From the NCBI GenBank assembly GCA_963691705.1, contig OY829546.1, positions 33,078,040 to 33,142,039 of the forward strand: a DNA stretch of 64,000 nt. The letters run 5' to 3'. Below, piece after piece: positions 1-11,241 of this stretch (position 1 is the stretch's first letter; each line of letters begins with the position of its first letter). The stretch is from Viola odorata. Its lineage: Eukaryota; Streptophyta; Magnoliopsida; Malpighiales; Violaceae. Under the pieces are notes generated by a model. It worked only from the letters and a program-made list of their open reading frames with translations, was not told the DNA's origin and did no database searches. Both the position numbers and the translations under genes were made by a program.

Positions 1-1016
1 TTTCACAATTATCCGAATAATTCACGAAATTTTGTCATTGATTTTTTTCGTCAAAAAGGGTTACAACCATTACAAATTGGTTTTGACTATCTAGATCTAC
101 CCAAAGCTAGTAGACAAAGTCTAGGAACATTGTTACATGGGGTAAAAGAAAAAAAGATCTAAGCAACAGATGCTTGACTTTGAAGTCGTCAATCTTGAAA
201 GTCGGGATCCGTTTGCTCATCAAAAATATTCAAATGGCGCAATCTCTCCTTTTTGCATCACTTCCTCTATCCCAATCTTGGCCATAATATGAAAACCGGA
301 TTCCAACATATCCCCTCGTGCAACTTGGTTCCCAAAACTTCTTCCCCCAAAAGTATCAAGTGAAAATAGCGTAGGCACTGTCATTTGAACAAGCAGGATG
401 GGTCTTTGGAAAAATAAAACAGAGTTCCAGTATTAGTAATTTGCACGAAATGTGTTACTAGGTTCTTTACATGCATTACTAAAAATGGTGTGGAAGGGAG
501 AAAAATGTAGGAAACGTGGTAAACCAAGCCACGACAAAACAAGTATGATGTGCATGATGAGGGCTTTTGATGTCGACTAAAGTTCTAACGGCCTGAAGGT
601 TCCCGACGATACCATAGAATGGTCCAAAAAGTGTCGTAGAGCGACTACCAATTCCTTCCCACGAACCCAGGTCACTTTCCAACCATTTACATAGGCAAAT
701 GATTGAATCATGTAAACCGAGTTCACTTACCAGAATTGGGCCACCGTCTGGCTAGCTTTAAGGGTTCGAGCGGGTTGGGTTTGGTGAACATTACCTAAGA
801 CTTGAGTCTCGAGGTGTCACTACTCCCCGTCCTAAACTTATTTGGTAGGCGACCCTTGGGTGTATGGCCTATGCATGCAATGCGTATGACAGTTGATCAA
901 AGCAATAACAAATATTCACGAAAACAGTTTATTAAAGCAAGTAAATAATAAATAAAAACAAACACCTTAAAAAAAACCGGCTTCGACCCTACTAGTCCCC
1001 AGTGAAGTCGCCAAAC
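1..1016 (-). mobile_element. Ogre/Tat-type LTR retrotransposon, leader region (partial)
   Basis: Internal sequence of a minus-strand Ty3/gypsy element, reading leftward out of the window from the LTR that ends at 1017. It aligns by eye, in inverse orientation, with the leader of the plus-strand element at 50162-50700: the primer site, the stretch calling for a GTCGAAGCC motif, and later short blocks. No coding frame of convincing length is present. Its gag and pol would lie beyond the left edge. The short open frames here have no recognisable motifs. Confidence 0.6.
995..1013 (-). other. Primer binding site, tRNA-Arg type
   Basis: Read on the minus strand the segment is TGGCGACTTCACTGGGGAC, starting 3 nt after the LTR end. 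It matches the complement of the 3' end of plant tRNA-Arg(ACG), TGGCGACTCCGCTGGGGA, except for two transitions. A tRNA-Arg primer site is known for Ogre elements. This fixes the orientation and the inner LTR boundary. Confidence 0.75.
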
Positions 1017-2050
1017 TGTCGTACCCCCTTTTTCGTTGGAAACGAGTTTAAGGTTTGGGACGGATGCTAAGCATAAATGGATGCTTCGCATAATGCAATG
1101 AAGTCGCCACCCTATTTTCTAAGGTTTAGGGAATCTAATGTCATGGCATAAAATAAAAAAGACTAAGGCACAATTGGTCTAAACCATTGAACAAAGGTTC
1201 GAGGTCGTATTATGGACTTGGGAAGGTGTTAGGCACCCAAGTCACATCCTTAAAAAGGTTACCGGTAAAAAGGTGTTTGAATATAGTTTTGATATACAAA
1301 GATTTGTTTAATGATCGAAGTATGTCAACCGATTCTTCCCACGAACTCAAATCACTTTCCAATCATTTACATAGGCCAATGATTGGATCATGTCAACAGA
1401 GTCCGTTTACCGAATTGGGACACTTTCCGATTATTTAAACATTTTTGACGTGATTTGGCCCTCAAAGGTGACGTTACATCTTAGCATTTTCGTAGGGACA
1501 TGTTGTTTCCCATCGGGACACGAAGGACGGGGTTACCGTTTGTTCGTTATGCTAGAGCGGACGTTTCCCCCTTTATATCATTGGGCCATGCATGATTAAT
1601 TGATTAATTACTAAGTGACCCTAACATGGATAATACTAACATAGTACCGTTTTCGTGAATGCATATAACCGAGTGGGATTCGAAGCCACCATGCATAACA
1701 TTTAACAAAGAAGACAATTAATTTCATGGCATTTAAAAGCAAGCGTCGTAAACATGTAAACATGTGGGTTTATTTTATCATGCATACGATTGTAAGTTTT
1801 TTTGGCATTTTTAAATAACATTTATACGAATAATATTTGCAAAAAGACATTGAATAAATAAAAAGAGACTTAGAGAGCTTACTTGCGTTGCGTGCTCTTG
1901 ATCTTCCTTGCAAAGTGGGAATGTTAGCAACGTTTTCGGAAATAATAAATAAAGAAAAACGCATGCAATACTTGCTTAAATTGACAAAAAATAAATAAAC
2001 ACGATAAACAAGTAGCACTTATTTTATATGAGTACATATATGATTAAAAC

Positions 2051-2249
2051 ATGGCATAATCATTATTATCATACAAATTTAATTAACATGGCGTAATTAT
2101 TATTATCATACAAATTTAATTAACATGGCATAATTATTATTATCATACAAATTTTGATTAAACAAAACATGGCATAACACATCATTTGATCATACAAATT
2201 TTAATTAAACATGGCATAACACCTCATTTGAATCATACAAATTTTTCTT
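2051..2249. repeat. AT-rich tandem repeat inside LTR, 5 units
   Basis: Five imperfect direct units begin with ATGGCATAA or ATGGCGTAA at 2051, 2088, 2125, 2169 and 2211, each followed by an AT-rich stretch and CATACAAATTT. Spacing is 37, 37, 44 and 42 bp. The array lies in the transcribed part of the LTR, downstream of its TATA box. Confidence 0.8.
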
Positions 2250-2946
2250 ATGTAATTTACATACCATAAAAGCATATAATCATTTTCATCATTTTAAGCA
2301 TGTTAAAAGCATACGAACCATTTATATAATTTAAAACACGTTACATCAACACATGATCATTTATACGATTTTGACGAAAACATTAAATGGGTCGGGCCCC
2401 ACATCAAAATTTTGGGCATTAAAAGCCAAGCCCAAATTTAATTTTACACATAAAATGGGCCAAAGCCCATCACCTTTCTTCTTACCATTCCCGCCCTTAC
2501 CCTTCTTCTTCCTTACCTTTCTTCTCTTCCCAGCCGGCCACCATGGCCAAACTCTCAAATTTCAATCTTTCACCATTCTTACCCCAAATGGTTGCAATAA
2601 TTACACTACTAAAGCATTAAATCATGGCAACAAAAACAGCACAAAATCAAGCCCAAAACAGCCTCAATTTTACATGGAAAAAGCAAGCCAATTAATATGC
2701 ATATATACCCATTAATTACTCAAAGCATCATGCATTTAAATTGAAGCAAGGGAAGCATACATAGCATGAAAACTAAGCATATTATGCAAGTTTTTACAGT
2801 TTATTCATGCATTACAATGAAAAATAAAGAAACTAGAGAGAGAGAGGTAGCTTACCTCTCCGGGAGAGCAATTTGCCAAGAAGGTAGTGCAAGAAATAGA
2901 GATTAAGAGGAGGATTTGGTGCCCTTGATTTGTTGGATGAAGCTTG

Positions 2947-2956
2947 TTATTTATAG
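2947..2956 (-). promoter_or_regulatory. TATA box of the Ogre/Tat LTR
   Basis: CTATAAATAA on the minus strand, about 720 bp into the LTR. The matching element in the relative at 47932 is CTATAAATAG at 48713-48722. This marks the likely U3/R boundary shortly downstream. Confidence 0.55.
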
Positions 2957-3845
2957 AGAAGGAAATTTGAATGAAGTCGGTTGTGTGTGTGGTCGGGGTT
3001 GGCCGAATCGGTTGTGTGGCCGGGGTTGATTGTGTGGTTGTGTGGTTGGGTGATGAGCAAGCTAAATCATGTGGCCAAGAGTGATCAGATGGGAGGTTGT
3101 GATGATCTAAAACGAGTTGGCAGTGAGTTGGAGGATGAGAATGAATTAAATGGCATTTATGTGGTATTTATCCCATTTTTTTGCACGAACGGGATATTTT
3201 GGTACGAGCGAAATCGTACGAAAGTGAAAATAAATCTGAGCCGAGGGTACAACTATGTGTAGAAAAATAAGGCAAGAAAACTAATATACAGCGAAGAAAT
3301 GCGAAAGTTGATTTAACGTATTTATTTTCTCTTTCGGAAGTGTCAAAACGTTCACGTGCAAAATAAATGTCCTTACGATAAAAATTGAACGAAACTAAAC
3401 ACGATGGCGTGAAAGAGAAAATTAGTACGTAATTATCAAACAAAGAAATAGTGCGCTCGAGCCTCGGTCTGAGGAAACTTACTCGGGACCGAGAAAAGTT
3501 CGAACGAAAAGACAGTTAAAAGTACGAAAAAATTAAAAATGCACGAAATGACACGAAATTTTAAACAAACTAGCCTAGGACCAAGAATCGACAGAAATTT
3601 GGTCTAGACGAGCTATTAAATACGATGAGCGTAAAAATATGTGACGAAAAATGGGTCAAAAATCGGGTAGGAACACCCGTTATATGTATTAAAAAATAAT
3701 ATAAAATACAAATATAATTAAAAAATCATAAAAATAAGTTATAAAATTATAAAATTATAAAAAATCACATAAAAATTATAAAAAATCACAAACTTAATTA
3801 TAAAATAGTAATGTTAAATATGTAATAAAAATAATTTTAAATAAT

Positions 3846-4075
3846 TGATTGACGGTTTAATTCATATATTTTTGTCATTTAATTTTGGCAAATTGGATGG
3901 CAAAACTACCTAGAATCTCCCTACTTGTGCAGATATTCGAGGAGGCAGCGAGAGTGGAGAATATATCAGCTGCAATCTTGTACCAGACAAATAATCAATC
4001 TTGTCCGCAGGCTTGGCTAAGATTGATTAGCTAGAGGCGTGCTGATTGAGGAGTCACGGAGTGCGTGTGGAGTGG
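3846..4075 (+). mobile_element. 5' LTR remnant of outer Athila element
   Basis: About 225 bp closely matching the first part of the 3' LTR at 21331-21560 (shared GACGGTTTAATTCAT, CCTAGAATCTCCCTACTTG and GAGGCGTGCTGATTGAGGAG). Similarity fades at about 4060-4075, where sequence coding for the integrase C-terminus begins. The intact LTR is 1507 bp, so about 1.28 kb of this LTR is gone. Confidence 0.85.
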
Positions 4076-4362
4076 AGTACGATAAGCAACTGATCCTTAA
4101 AACCAGGATGAAGGAGTACCATGACAAGAGAATTATTGGAAAACCTCTTCACACAGGGGAGAAGGTTCTTCTATATAATTCGAGATTTAAATTATTTTCT
4201 GGAAAATTAAAAACCAAGTGGAAAGGACCTTATACCATTACTAATATTTATCCATATGGTGCAATTGATATCAGGAACGAGAAAACAGGGATCATGTTCA
4301 AGGTGAATGGACAACGATTGAAACCGTTCTTTGAGGGATTTCCAGCAGAAGCGGAAAGTTAA
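4072..4362 (+). pseudogene. Athila integrase C-terminal fragment
   Basis: About 96 residues, open to the stop at 4360-4362, matching the C-terminal end of Athila integrase. Visible motifs are [35 protein letters not shown] and FKVNGQRLKPFFEGF. They align with [27 protein letters not shown] and [15 protein letters not shown] of the inner element (11242-11721). The open frame runs upstream into LTR sequence (from 4039), but that part is not integrase. The zinc-binding and catalytic domains are absent, so this is a deletion relic. Confidence 0.9.
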
Positions 4363-4854
4363 GTGGTAGAAAAACCACCAACCACTTAGTGACCAAGATC
4401 GACCAAGAGTCAAGCCTAGGACAATAACTAAGGGCCCTACATGGGAGGCAACCCATGTCCTTTTCCTTCAAATTATTTTCTCAATAATTTTTTATTTTTA
4501 TGAATAATTGTTGTTCAAATAAATCAGCAATGTACTAATCCGATCTCATCTCAGGTACAATTCCAGAGGGAATCTTAGATCTGACTTGGCCTAGAGCTCC
4601 TCTCGAGCTTGGCCAAGATTTCTCCAGCCAAAAGCGCGACAAGAGCCACCTTTAATGAAAAGCAAACAACTGTCAGTTTTGTGGCAGAAGATAACGGATA
4701 GGACTCATTTGAAATTAAAATTTAAATGAAATCAAATGAAAAGAGTTTGAGTCCAAATAAAACCGCTACTCCTAACTGACAGCCATAAACACTACTCCAC
4801 TCTCAGCTCTGCAACTTCCACAAACATCTCCACTTCCCTTATCTTTTCACAATC
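4363..4854 (+). other. Spacer between pol and ORF2 of outer Athila
   Basis: Non-coding. It contains GGGAGGCAACCCATG at about 4443-4457, shortly after the integrase stop. The inner Athila has the same motif in the same place (about 11182-11198, minus). The rest is unremarkable and leads to the ORF2 start. Confidence 0.6.
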
Positions 4855-5066
4855 ATGGCCAGAATAAAATCCAAATCTCCCAAAAAGGTCCCCACCAAAC
4901 AACTACCTCCTATGATAGAAGAGCCACCCACCCAAAAACCATCTTCAAATTCTCCTCTAATAGAAATTAAAAAAATAAGAAACCCTAACATCGCCAACCT
5001 TAGCTCCGTTCTCACTTAATCATTACTCATCATGGCCGAACAATCCACCCCCATTTCCAAAACTCC
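4855..5066 (+). pseudogene. Athila ORF2 (env-position), 5' part, before the inner insertion
   Basis: Starts ATG at 4855 with MARIKSKSPKKVPTK, a basic N-terminus like MARSKKSAGRSD of the inner element's ORF2. The frame has one stop (TAA at about 5018, probably from CAA), then continues as MAEQSTPISKTP up to the insertion at 5067. It resumes in the same frame at 17973, just after the duplicated ACTCC. The product is the Athila-specific protein at the env position. Its function is unknown, and it is not shown to be a functional envelope. Confidence 0.75.
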
Positions 5067-6697
5067 TGATCGGTTGTCGAACCCGTCAAAAATAATAATA
5101 AAAACCTGCAGTCAAGGGCACAATAAATTGTGTATAGTGGCAACAGGATCGAACACAGGGATTAAGGGTTAACACTCTATTCAATTCATAAAACAAAGAA
5201 ATCCAACAGAAAAGTAACAAAAGGGGGTTTTTGAATGGTTGTTTGGTTATCAATTACCTAAAACAGTAATAAAGGAACTTAAAGGAGATAAGAAATCAAT
5301 AAAGAGAAGATTCCCAGTAAGAATCTGTATCCGGTTGCAATTATGGTCAGCCGGTCATTGGTGCAAGTATCGTCTACCCCTAGCTGATAGACACGCTATA
5401 GGGACCAGGTACGCTTAGGTCCCCTGCTTACCTTCGTAATAGAAGCTACCCCAAGGTACGCTGATGGGGTAACCTTGACAGTCCACCGTCCTCCAAGGTA
5501 CGCTTATGGAGACAATACTCGGTTGCCCATGAAGAGGAGGTAAGACGCGTCTAGGGCGAGACACTCAGTACGCTCGAGGCTCTACCCTAACGATCTGTTC
5601 AACCCAACTGAATGAGACCAGGACCCCGATTACTTCCAGAATGGTTGTCTACTTTTATCCTGCAGCTTCGCGTTAGTTATAATCACAAGAATGACTGTAA
5701 TTCTCGAGTTTAATTACTAGTTGATCAAGCTTGTAATTAATTCTAGACAAATTGACAATTAAATATTAAACGAGATAGACATCGACCAAGAATATGTTAA
5801 GCACAGATTGACCTCACGGCTTCCCTAGCAACCTTCAATCGATTCTTACCAAGAACGGGAGAATTAGCCGCTCATGTTAAAAGTAAAAACAAATAAATAA
5901 TTGAATTGCATAATTAAAGAGAAGAAGTAAAGAAGAAAGAAATACTATTTATTACCAGCCGGAGCAAAGCTCCGGTTTATTGAAAGAAAGAATAGAGGAT
6001 GCCGGAGGCAGAAGTAGCAAAGTATGGCAGGGCCAAAAATCTAGAAGAAGGAGAGAGAGAGAGAGATAAAACCTACTCCCTCTGGCACGAATTAAATGAC
6101 TTCCTCGCATCCCAATATTTAGTAGGGAACCCATATTGAGGAGGCCGGATGACTCACTATTTGAGCCCAAAAAATCCGTACTTTTTTTCGAACGTACGTT
6201 AATCCTTAACGTACTTCCGAGAAAAAATTAGGGGCAAAATTATTTCAAATAGTGAGTCTGCCGGCCGTTTTAAGATACGTGCCGAAACAGTAAAAGTAAA
6301 TGCTAAAACGACGTTTAATTCGTACCAGAGGGAGTAGTTACTAAAAGTATTTATAGTTTATTACAAATAAAACTCCTAATCCGATTGGAATAATATTCCT
6401 CAATTGTCTTCTACTGAGGTAAGGATTCTTGGAGGAATTAATGAGAAAATCCGATATTTCCATCTTTGCGATTGTTTCCTTTTCTCGCTAGGACTCTGCT
6501 GCCTTCTGCGAACATACAGCTGCACGGCCTAGCTGCGTGATTCCTTCCAGAAAGTGATAGAAAACGCTTCTTTTTGTATTTTCCCCTTAAATAGCCAAGA
6601 TCTGTGAAAAGTAAAGAAACACAACACCATTAGTAGCATCAAGATCTAAAAAGGCACATAAAAGTGGGACGAATTATGCACATTAAACGCTCTATCA
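5067..6697 (-). mobile_element. 3' LTR of inner Athila (contains a MITE)
   Basis: It matches the 5' LTR at 16616-17967 over its whole length. It is longer (1631 against 1352 bp), mainly because a 259-bp Stowaway MITE plus a duplicated TA sits at 6076-6336. A GA-rich microsatellite precedes the MITE (about 6050-6068). The minus-strand polypurine tract (GTGTGGGGATGTT) abuts the LTR at 6698-6710. Confidence 0.9.
6076..6334. mobile_element. Stowaway-like MITE, copy 1
   Basis: 259 bp with inverted ends CTCCCTCTGGCACGAATTAA and the complement of TTTAATTCGTACCAGAGGGAG (one mismatch by eye), flanked by TA on both sides (6074-6075 and 6335-6336). The sister LTR has the empty site, a single TA in CCTAGTTACT at about 17605, which proves the insertion boundaries. 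No coding capacity. TA target and CTCCCTC ends fit the Stowaway (Tc1/mariner) group. Confidence 0.92.
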
Positions 6698-8513
6698 AAC
6701 ATCCCCACACTACCCCAATGCACGCCCTCGAGCATTAAACTTAAAAACATGACCTTTTTCGGAACACACAGCCTCAACCCAAACACAAAAAACTGACTGC
6801 CTCCACTTACGCCTCGACCGAGCAGTACGCCACCCTCTAGCCTAGATGAACTCTGCACCACTCTTAAGGAATAACGAAACCAGAAGAGTAGCTTTCCTAT
6901 GTCAACCTGCTGTAAGCAATCCTCACCGGATAATGTATTTGTCACTCACGCTCAGAAACAGAGTTAGGTGTTTACACTCATCAATGCGAATGATAATGCA
7001 CATAACCAAATTTGCAATAGCGACCCGAGTACGAAGAACACACGCATGGGAAATCATATGATCATAGAAACTTTGCAAGGGTAAAGCAAGAGAATATGTT
7101 GAAGAAGAGGGTTCAAAAGAGAGAGAAGGAAGGATAGAGGTTTTCTTAGCTGAAAAAGGCAAAGTGGTGAGAGAACCTCTTGGTGGCAGTGGCGAGGGTA
7201 AGACAGAGAGCGCTGATGGAGAGTGGGGGCATTCTATTCTTTGGAAAGTGTCGTTGGTCTTCTGATCTTTGTAGTGCTTTGCTCCAGTCCTGATTTGTAC
7301 TACCTTTTGCTCAAAGCTAAAAAAAAAATTATTTTTTATTTTAAAGAAGGAAGAACAAAAGGGAGTGGATACATTTATTTTGGACTTTTGAACTGGAGCA
7401 GCAAAATTGCCTCGGGCATCTGGTCTTCAGTATATGATTGATGTGAATGTCTCGGCCTAGCAGTTGATTTCCATGTTGCTTGCTTGGATGATTTGATTTT
7501 AGCGTCTAGGCCGAGTCGTTCGGTATCCCCACACTAGATTTTTTCGGCTTCTCTTTTGCGTTCTGCAATTGCTTGCCATACTACTACTTTCAGCATCTCG
7601 ATCTAGCAGTTGGATGTATAGTTCTATTTTCTGCATCTGCTTCTGTTTTCAGCTTCTCGGTCTAGCAACTCGATACCCCCACATCGAAGATGTTGTTCCT
7701 CTCTGCTCCACCTTACCACTACCAGAGGACATCTCTCACCTGCTAAGAAAAAGAAAGGAATGTCTCAAGTAGTCAGAAGGGTGGTAAAATAAAAGGGTTG
7801 AGCAGCAAGGGCGAGAAGATAAAAAATAAGAAAAAGATAACAAAGAAGATTGCAAAGCTCCTAATCACGTCATTGCTTTCCCACATCTAAACATGCCTAT
7901 ACTCATGGGTCTCATGCAAATCCAGCCAGCACACAATCATGCATCCACTCAAAATAAAATCGGCATGAAAGCTCAAAGACTCACAGGGCAAAGTACATAG
8001 ATTGCAAGCAGCTAGGGCAAGACATAGTTATAAGAGCGAACAGGCAATATGGTGCGCAAGCAGTTTTGGTGCAGTGGGTGAAGTGTCTGTGTATGGTGGG
8101 CCTACTCTGTGCATTCCATCAAAGGTGATTCAAAACAGGGGTAGTGAAATCAGTTGAAAATAGGTTGTGGGAAAATCCCAAATCGGGTCAAACGTGCAAA
8201 TGCAAGGGCAAACAGTCATGCAATACGATAATAATCATGCAGTCATGCAAAATATGCCAAAAATGCACAAAAAATAAATCAAACAAGTATGAAATCCCTC
8301 CCCACACTAAAGCAAAACACCGTCCTCGGTATAGAGAAGGGAATCAACCAACGGAGTTCAAATAAAAGGGAGAGAGATAGGGAGAAAAGAAAGTGTGCAC
8401 CGGGGTAATTTAAAGAACAAAAACAGCCCGAAGGCAAATGGAGAAGAGTTTGGGGGAGATAATCAAGGGCTAGCAGGAGGACGCAGCCTCGAAGCTAGCT
8501 CATTAGGGAGGTT
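6698..8513 (-). other. 3' non-coding region of inner Athila
   Basis: Between the end of ORF2 and the 3' LTR. It contains AGTGTGGGGAGGG (minus, about 8295), which also follows ORF2 in the outer element (about 20320), and the polypurine tract at 6698-6710. A segment at about 6905-7000 resembles, inverted, 56770-56860 in the right part of the window. Open frames here are short and show no recognisable motifs. Confidence 0.6.
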
Positions 8514-9600
8514 CTAGAGAAGTGAAATAACCATCCTGAGGAGGGCATTCATCTCAACCATATCAGAAGCAGTAGGGGCATCAGTAGCGATGTCAGCATC
8601 AGCTCGCCCGGGACGCTCATCGTTCGGCGGGGGAACAGGGGAGTCAGGAGGTGTGGTTATGGTGAGGTCCGGCCACTCGAATGCTCCACCATTCTGGGCG
8701 CTCCAAACTCGCTTCGCGCCGCCAGTGTAACCTTTGCTGAAAGACAAAACACTACCCGTCAAGTGCAAATGACCCATACCATCGAGGGTACGGGCATCAA
8801 GTAATTTAAAATCGACGGGAATAAAAAGGTCACAACTGGAAACATCAAGATGACGTTGTTCAACGGCTAAGCGAGTGATAAGGGAACCAAGAATGGGATT
8901 GCGGTTACAAGTAACAATAGCATGCAGTTCATGAGCAATCCAGTATCCTAGGTTGGCCTTATGGCCGTTATGCATACACCACAGAAAAAATAATTCCTGG
9001 ACAAAGAGGGTGCCCGAGGATTGCATCTTGCCCGTGAAGTTGAGAGCAAGGCAGCGATGCAGAATACGGAGGGCAGGGTCACGCAACTCATGGCCTTTAG
9101 AGTGCCGGTAGCTGTACTTGGCAGAAGGATTGCTAGTAAGCTCTCTGAAGGTACTGGTGACATCAAAATTAGGAGGGTAAGCAGCGTATGCACCGAGATA
9201 CCACGGGGCACCCAAATTAGACTCTTTGGCAAAGCCAAACATGACATTAAACTTATCAATAGACAGGTGTTCCCAAACATCCATCAAATAAAAATTAACC
9301 ACCTTATCAGCCCCTAGATGCAAGCTACCCTTACCCTTTTGTTTAAGCCTAGCACTATCAAACCAAAAAGATGTAAAAAATTCATGGCTTAATTCAAGGA
9401 ATGTGGGATGCTCAAAGTCAAACAAAACACGCCAACCAATATTATCAATCAAAACATTCACCCTAGCAGCTATACCTATTTTGTCTAAGAATTCAGGATC
9501 AAGTTTAGCACAAGGGGCGACGGAAATACCATGCAAAGCTAACACCCTATCATTGTTGGGCTTATCAGGGAGTCCAGCCAACCATGGAGGTGAGAGAGAT
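8514..9600 (-). pseudogene. Athila ORF2 protein, C-terminal two thirds (inner element)
   Basis: About 355 open residues belonging to the Athila ORF family (Pfam calls this type ATHILA ORF-1). It aligns with the outer copy: DNIGWRVLF with LNIGWEPFL; HEFFTSFWFD with LEFHSSFWLD; LSIDKFNVMFGF with MSIDEFNLMIGF; LRDPALRILHRCLALN with IRDSTLRILHMTLSIN; LFFLWCMHNGHKANLGYWIA with VFLLWCMKHKNKVNLGYWLV. The frame begins without its own ATG, directly after a one-base shift from the upstream half. Role unknown. The position between pol and the 3' LTR has been called env-like. Confidence 0.8.
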
Positions 9601-10750
9601 CGGGCGTTACCTAGGCGAAGGGCACGGTTGTGCCTGCTCTAGCATGGGCGGAACGGGCTGCTGGGGTGGGCATGGACGTCTTAGCCGAGCTGCTGGTGGT
9701 GCGCGCCGATTTCCTGGGTTGAGAAGAGGCAGAAGGTGTGGGAGGAGCTTTGCATTTGGGGCGAACGGGAGATGGCTCCTCGACCTCCATATCCACGGAG
9801 GTGTCTTCGGTTGTTTCGGTGGCGGGAGGTACAAACTCCTCATACTTCGAATCGTCCCCATCGTCCAAGGGGATCAGAAGCTTCACCTTCTTCAGCTTAC
9901 CCTCGGTGTAACATACCAGTTCAATCAGGCGGCCACGAGATGTGATGCTACGACCCATGGGCAAACCGCTGGGCGCCGGCACAGATCCCGTGACCTGGAC
10001 ATCAGCTTTAGATGTTGGAGTGGTGGTGGCGCTCTAGGCGACTGTGGTGGTTGTCGGGCCAGTAGGGTATTCATCCTCTTCCTCCTCCGACTCCTCGTCG
10101 AACCCTTCCTCATCGGAACCCTCTTCGGATTCCTCATACTCCTCGCCCGACTCCCCATCGGATGAGGACTCGCCGGACTCGGTGGGCGCAACAGAGGTAG
10201 GAAGAGTAGTCGTGCCTGAGGCACTCGGCGGCACAGCAGTCGACGGAGCGGGCTGATCGGTAGTGGTTGTCTCAATGGAGTCGGCTGACTCGCCGGTGTC
10301 TGTCTCGTACTCCCCAGCCGAGGTCTCAATTTCGGCAGCAGGGGCTTTCGGGGGAGTCACGGTGACGGTAGGAATGGGGGTGGGTTTTGGTGGAGGAGGA
10401 GTGGGTTTTGATGGGGAGGTAAGGAGTGGTTTGGTTGTTGGTGTTTTAGCGACTTTTGGGGTGGGCGGTGGCTTTTTGGCGGCCAAAGCAGTGGTCGCGA
10501 CAGCAGCGGCGATGGGAGCAACTAGAGTAGTAGTAGCGACGGTAGTGGTCGGCTGCGGTTGCTTTGGTGAAGAGAGAAGGGTGGAGTGAGTCTGTGGGGA
10601 TTTTCTGGTGGTGGTGGGCAGTGGTGTGCCAGCGACGGTAGAGACGCCGGCTGCAGCAGGAGTGATAGGAGGGGTGGCAGTCGGGGCGCCCTAGGAACGA
10701 CGACCAGATGGAAGGTCGGAGCGTCCAGCACTTTTCTTGGAGCGGGCCAT
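9601..10750 (-). pseudogene. Athila ORF2 protein, N-terminal part (inner element)
   Basis: Starts at the ATG at 10748-10750 (MARSKKSAGRSDLPSGRRS), followed by a TAG about 20 codons in. Next come a Pro/Thr/Ala-rich low-complexity segment, a strongly acidic run (Glu/Asp/Ser, about 10035-10200), and a segment with GRLIELVCYTEGKLKKVKLL (about 9890-9935). Another TAG at about 10034 and a frameshift near 9590-9605 separate it from the C-terminal block. The acidic/serine stretch makes the opposite strand look like a serine- and valine-rich frame, which is an artefact. Confidence 0.65.
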
Positions 10751-11241
10751 GGAGAAGTTGCAGAGGTTTCGTGGGAGGAGAGAAAGCTGAGAAGTAAGAG
10801 GAAGAAGATAGAAGGTAAAGTGGAAAGTGAAAATAAAAGGGAAGAAAGAGTTCTCCCTTTATGGTTGTCAGCTGTTAGCTGTTGCCCACGTGCGGATATG
10901 GCGGCTTGCGATTGGGACCCATCAAATCCCAACTGAAAAGCCCAACTGCCACGCTCCTATCACTATCCTGATCAAGAAATTGAAAGTTCAAAAAGGAATT
11001 AATTTTATGATATGGAAAGGAAATAAAATAAAATATAAGAGAGGGGTGGAATAAGGGGGAATAATTAAAATAAAAGAAAATAAATGGGGGAGAGAAGGGA
11101 ATAGATTCAGGGATGGAGAAAATCAAGGGATTTAAAGAAGGATAAAATTATTAGAGAAAAATAGGGGAAGAGATAGAAACGTGGGTTGCCTCCCACAAAG
11201 CGTCGCGGTTAGCGTCCCGGCCTAAACGTTGGCGACCAATA
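10751..11241 (-). other. Spacer between pol and ORF2 of inner Athila
   Basis: Non-coding, purine-rich on the plus strand. It holds the motif GGGAGGCAACCCACG (minus, about 11182-11198) after the integrase stop, as in the outer element. Confidence 0.6.

Larger units (their letters stand above)
1017..3675 (-). mobile_element. 5' LTR of Ogre/Tat-type element (minus strand)
   Basis: Minus-strand LTR of about 2.66 kb that begins TGTTCCTACCCGA at 3675 and ends in GGTACGACA at 1017, beside the primer site. The plus-strand relative at 47932-50161 begins TGTTGCTACCTGA and ends GGTGCGACA. The two share blocks throughout, such as the segment around 1210-1260 against 49905-49960. A TATA box (CTATAAATAA, minus) lies at 2947-2956. 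The LTR holds an internal AT-rich tandem repeat (2051-2249). Five bases outside the end, CCCGT, are the candidate target duplication, but the partner is off the window. Confidence 0.7.

Noticed and set aside
1187..1599. Open frames at 1187-1438 and 1390-1599 as possible genes
   Set aside because: They lie in the Ogre/Tat LTR and are not conserved as frames in the other copy.
9021..9642. Plus-strand frames opposite the Athila ORF2 C-terminal block
   Set aside because: The minus strand carries clear family similarity to the outer copy; the plus frames carry none.
10044..10589. Plus-strand Ser- and Val/Gly-rich frames
   Set aside because: Mirror of the acidic and Pro/Thr-rich ORF2 segment on the minus strand. 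No motifs.
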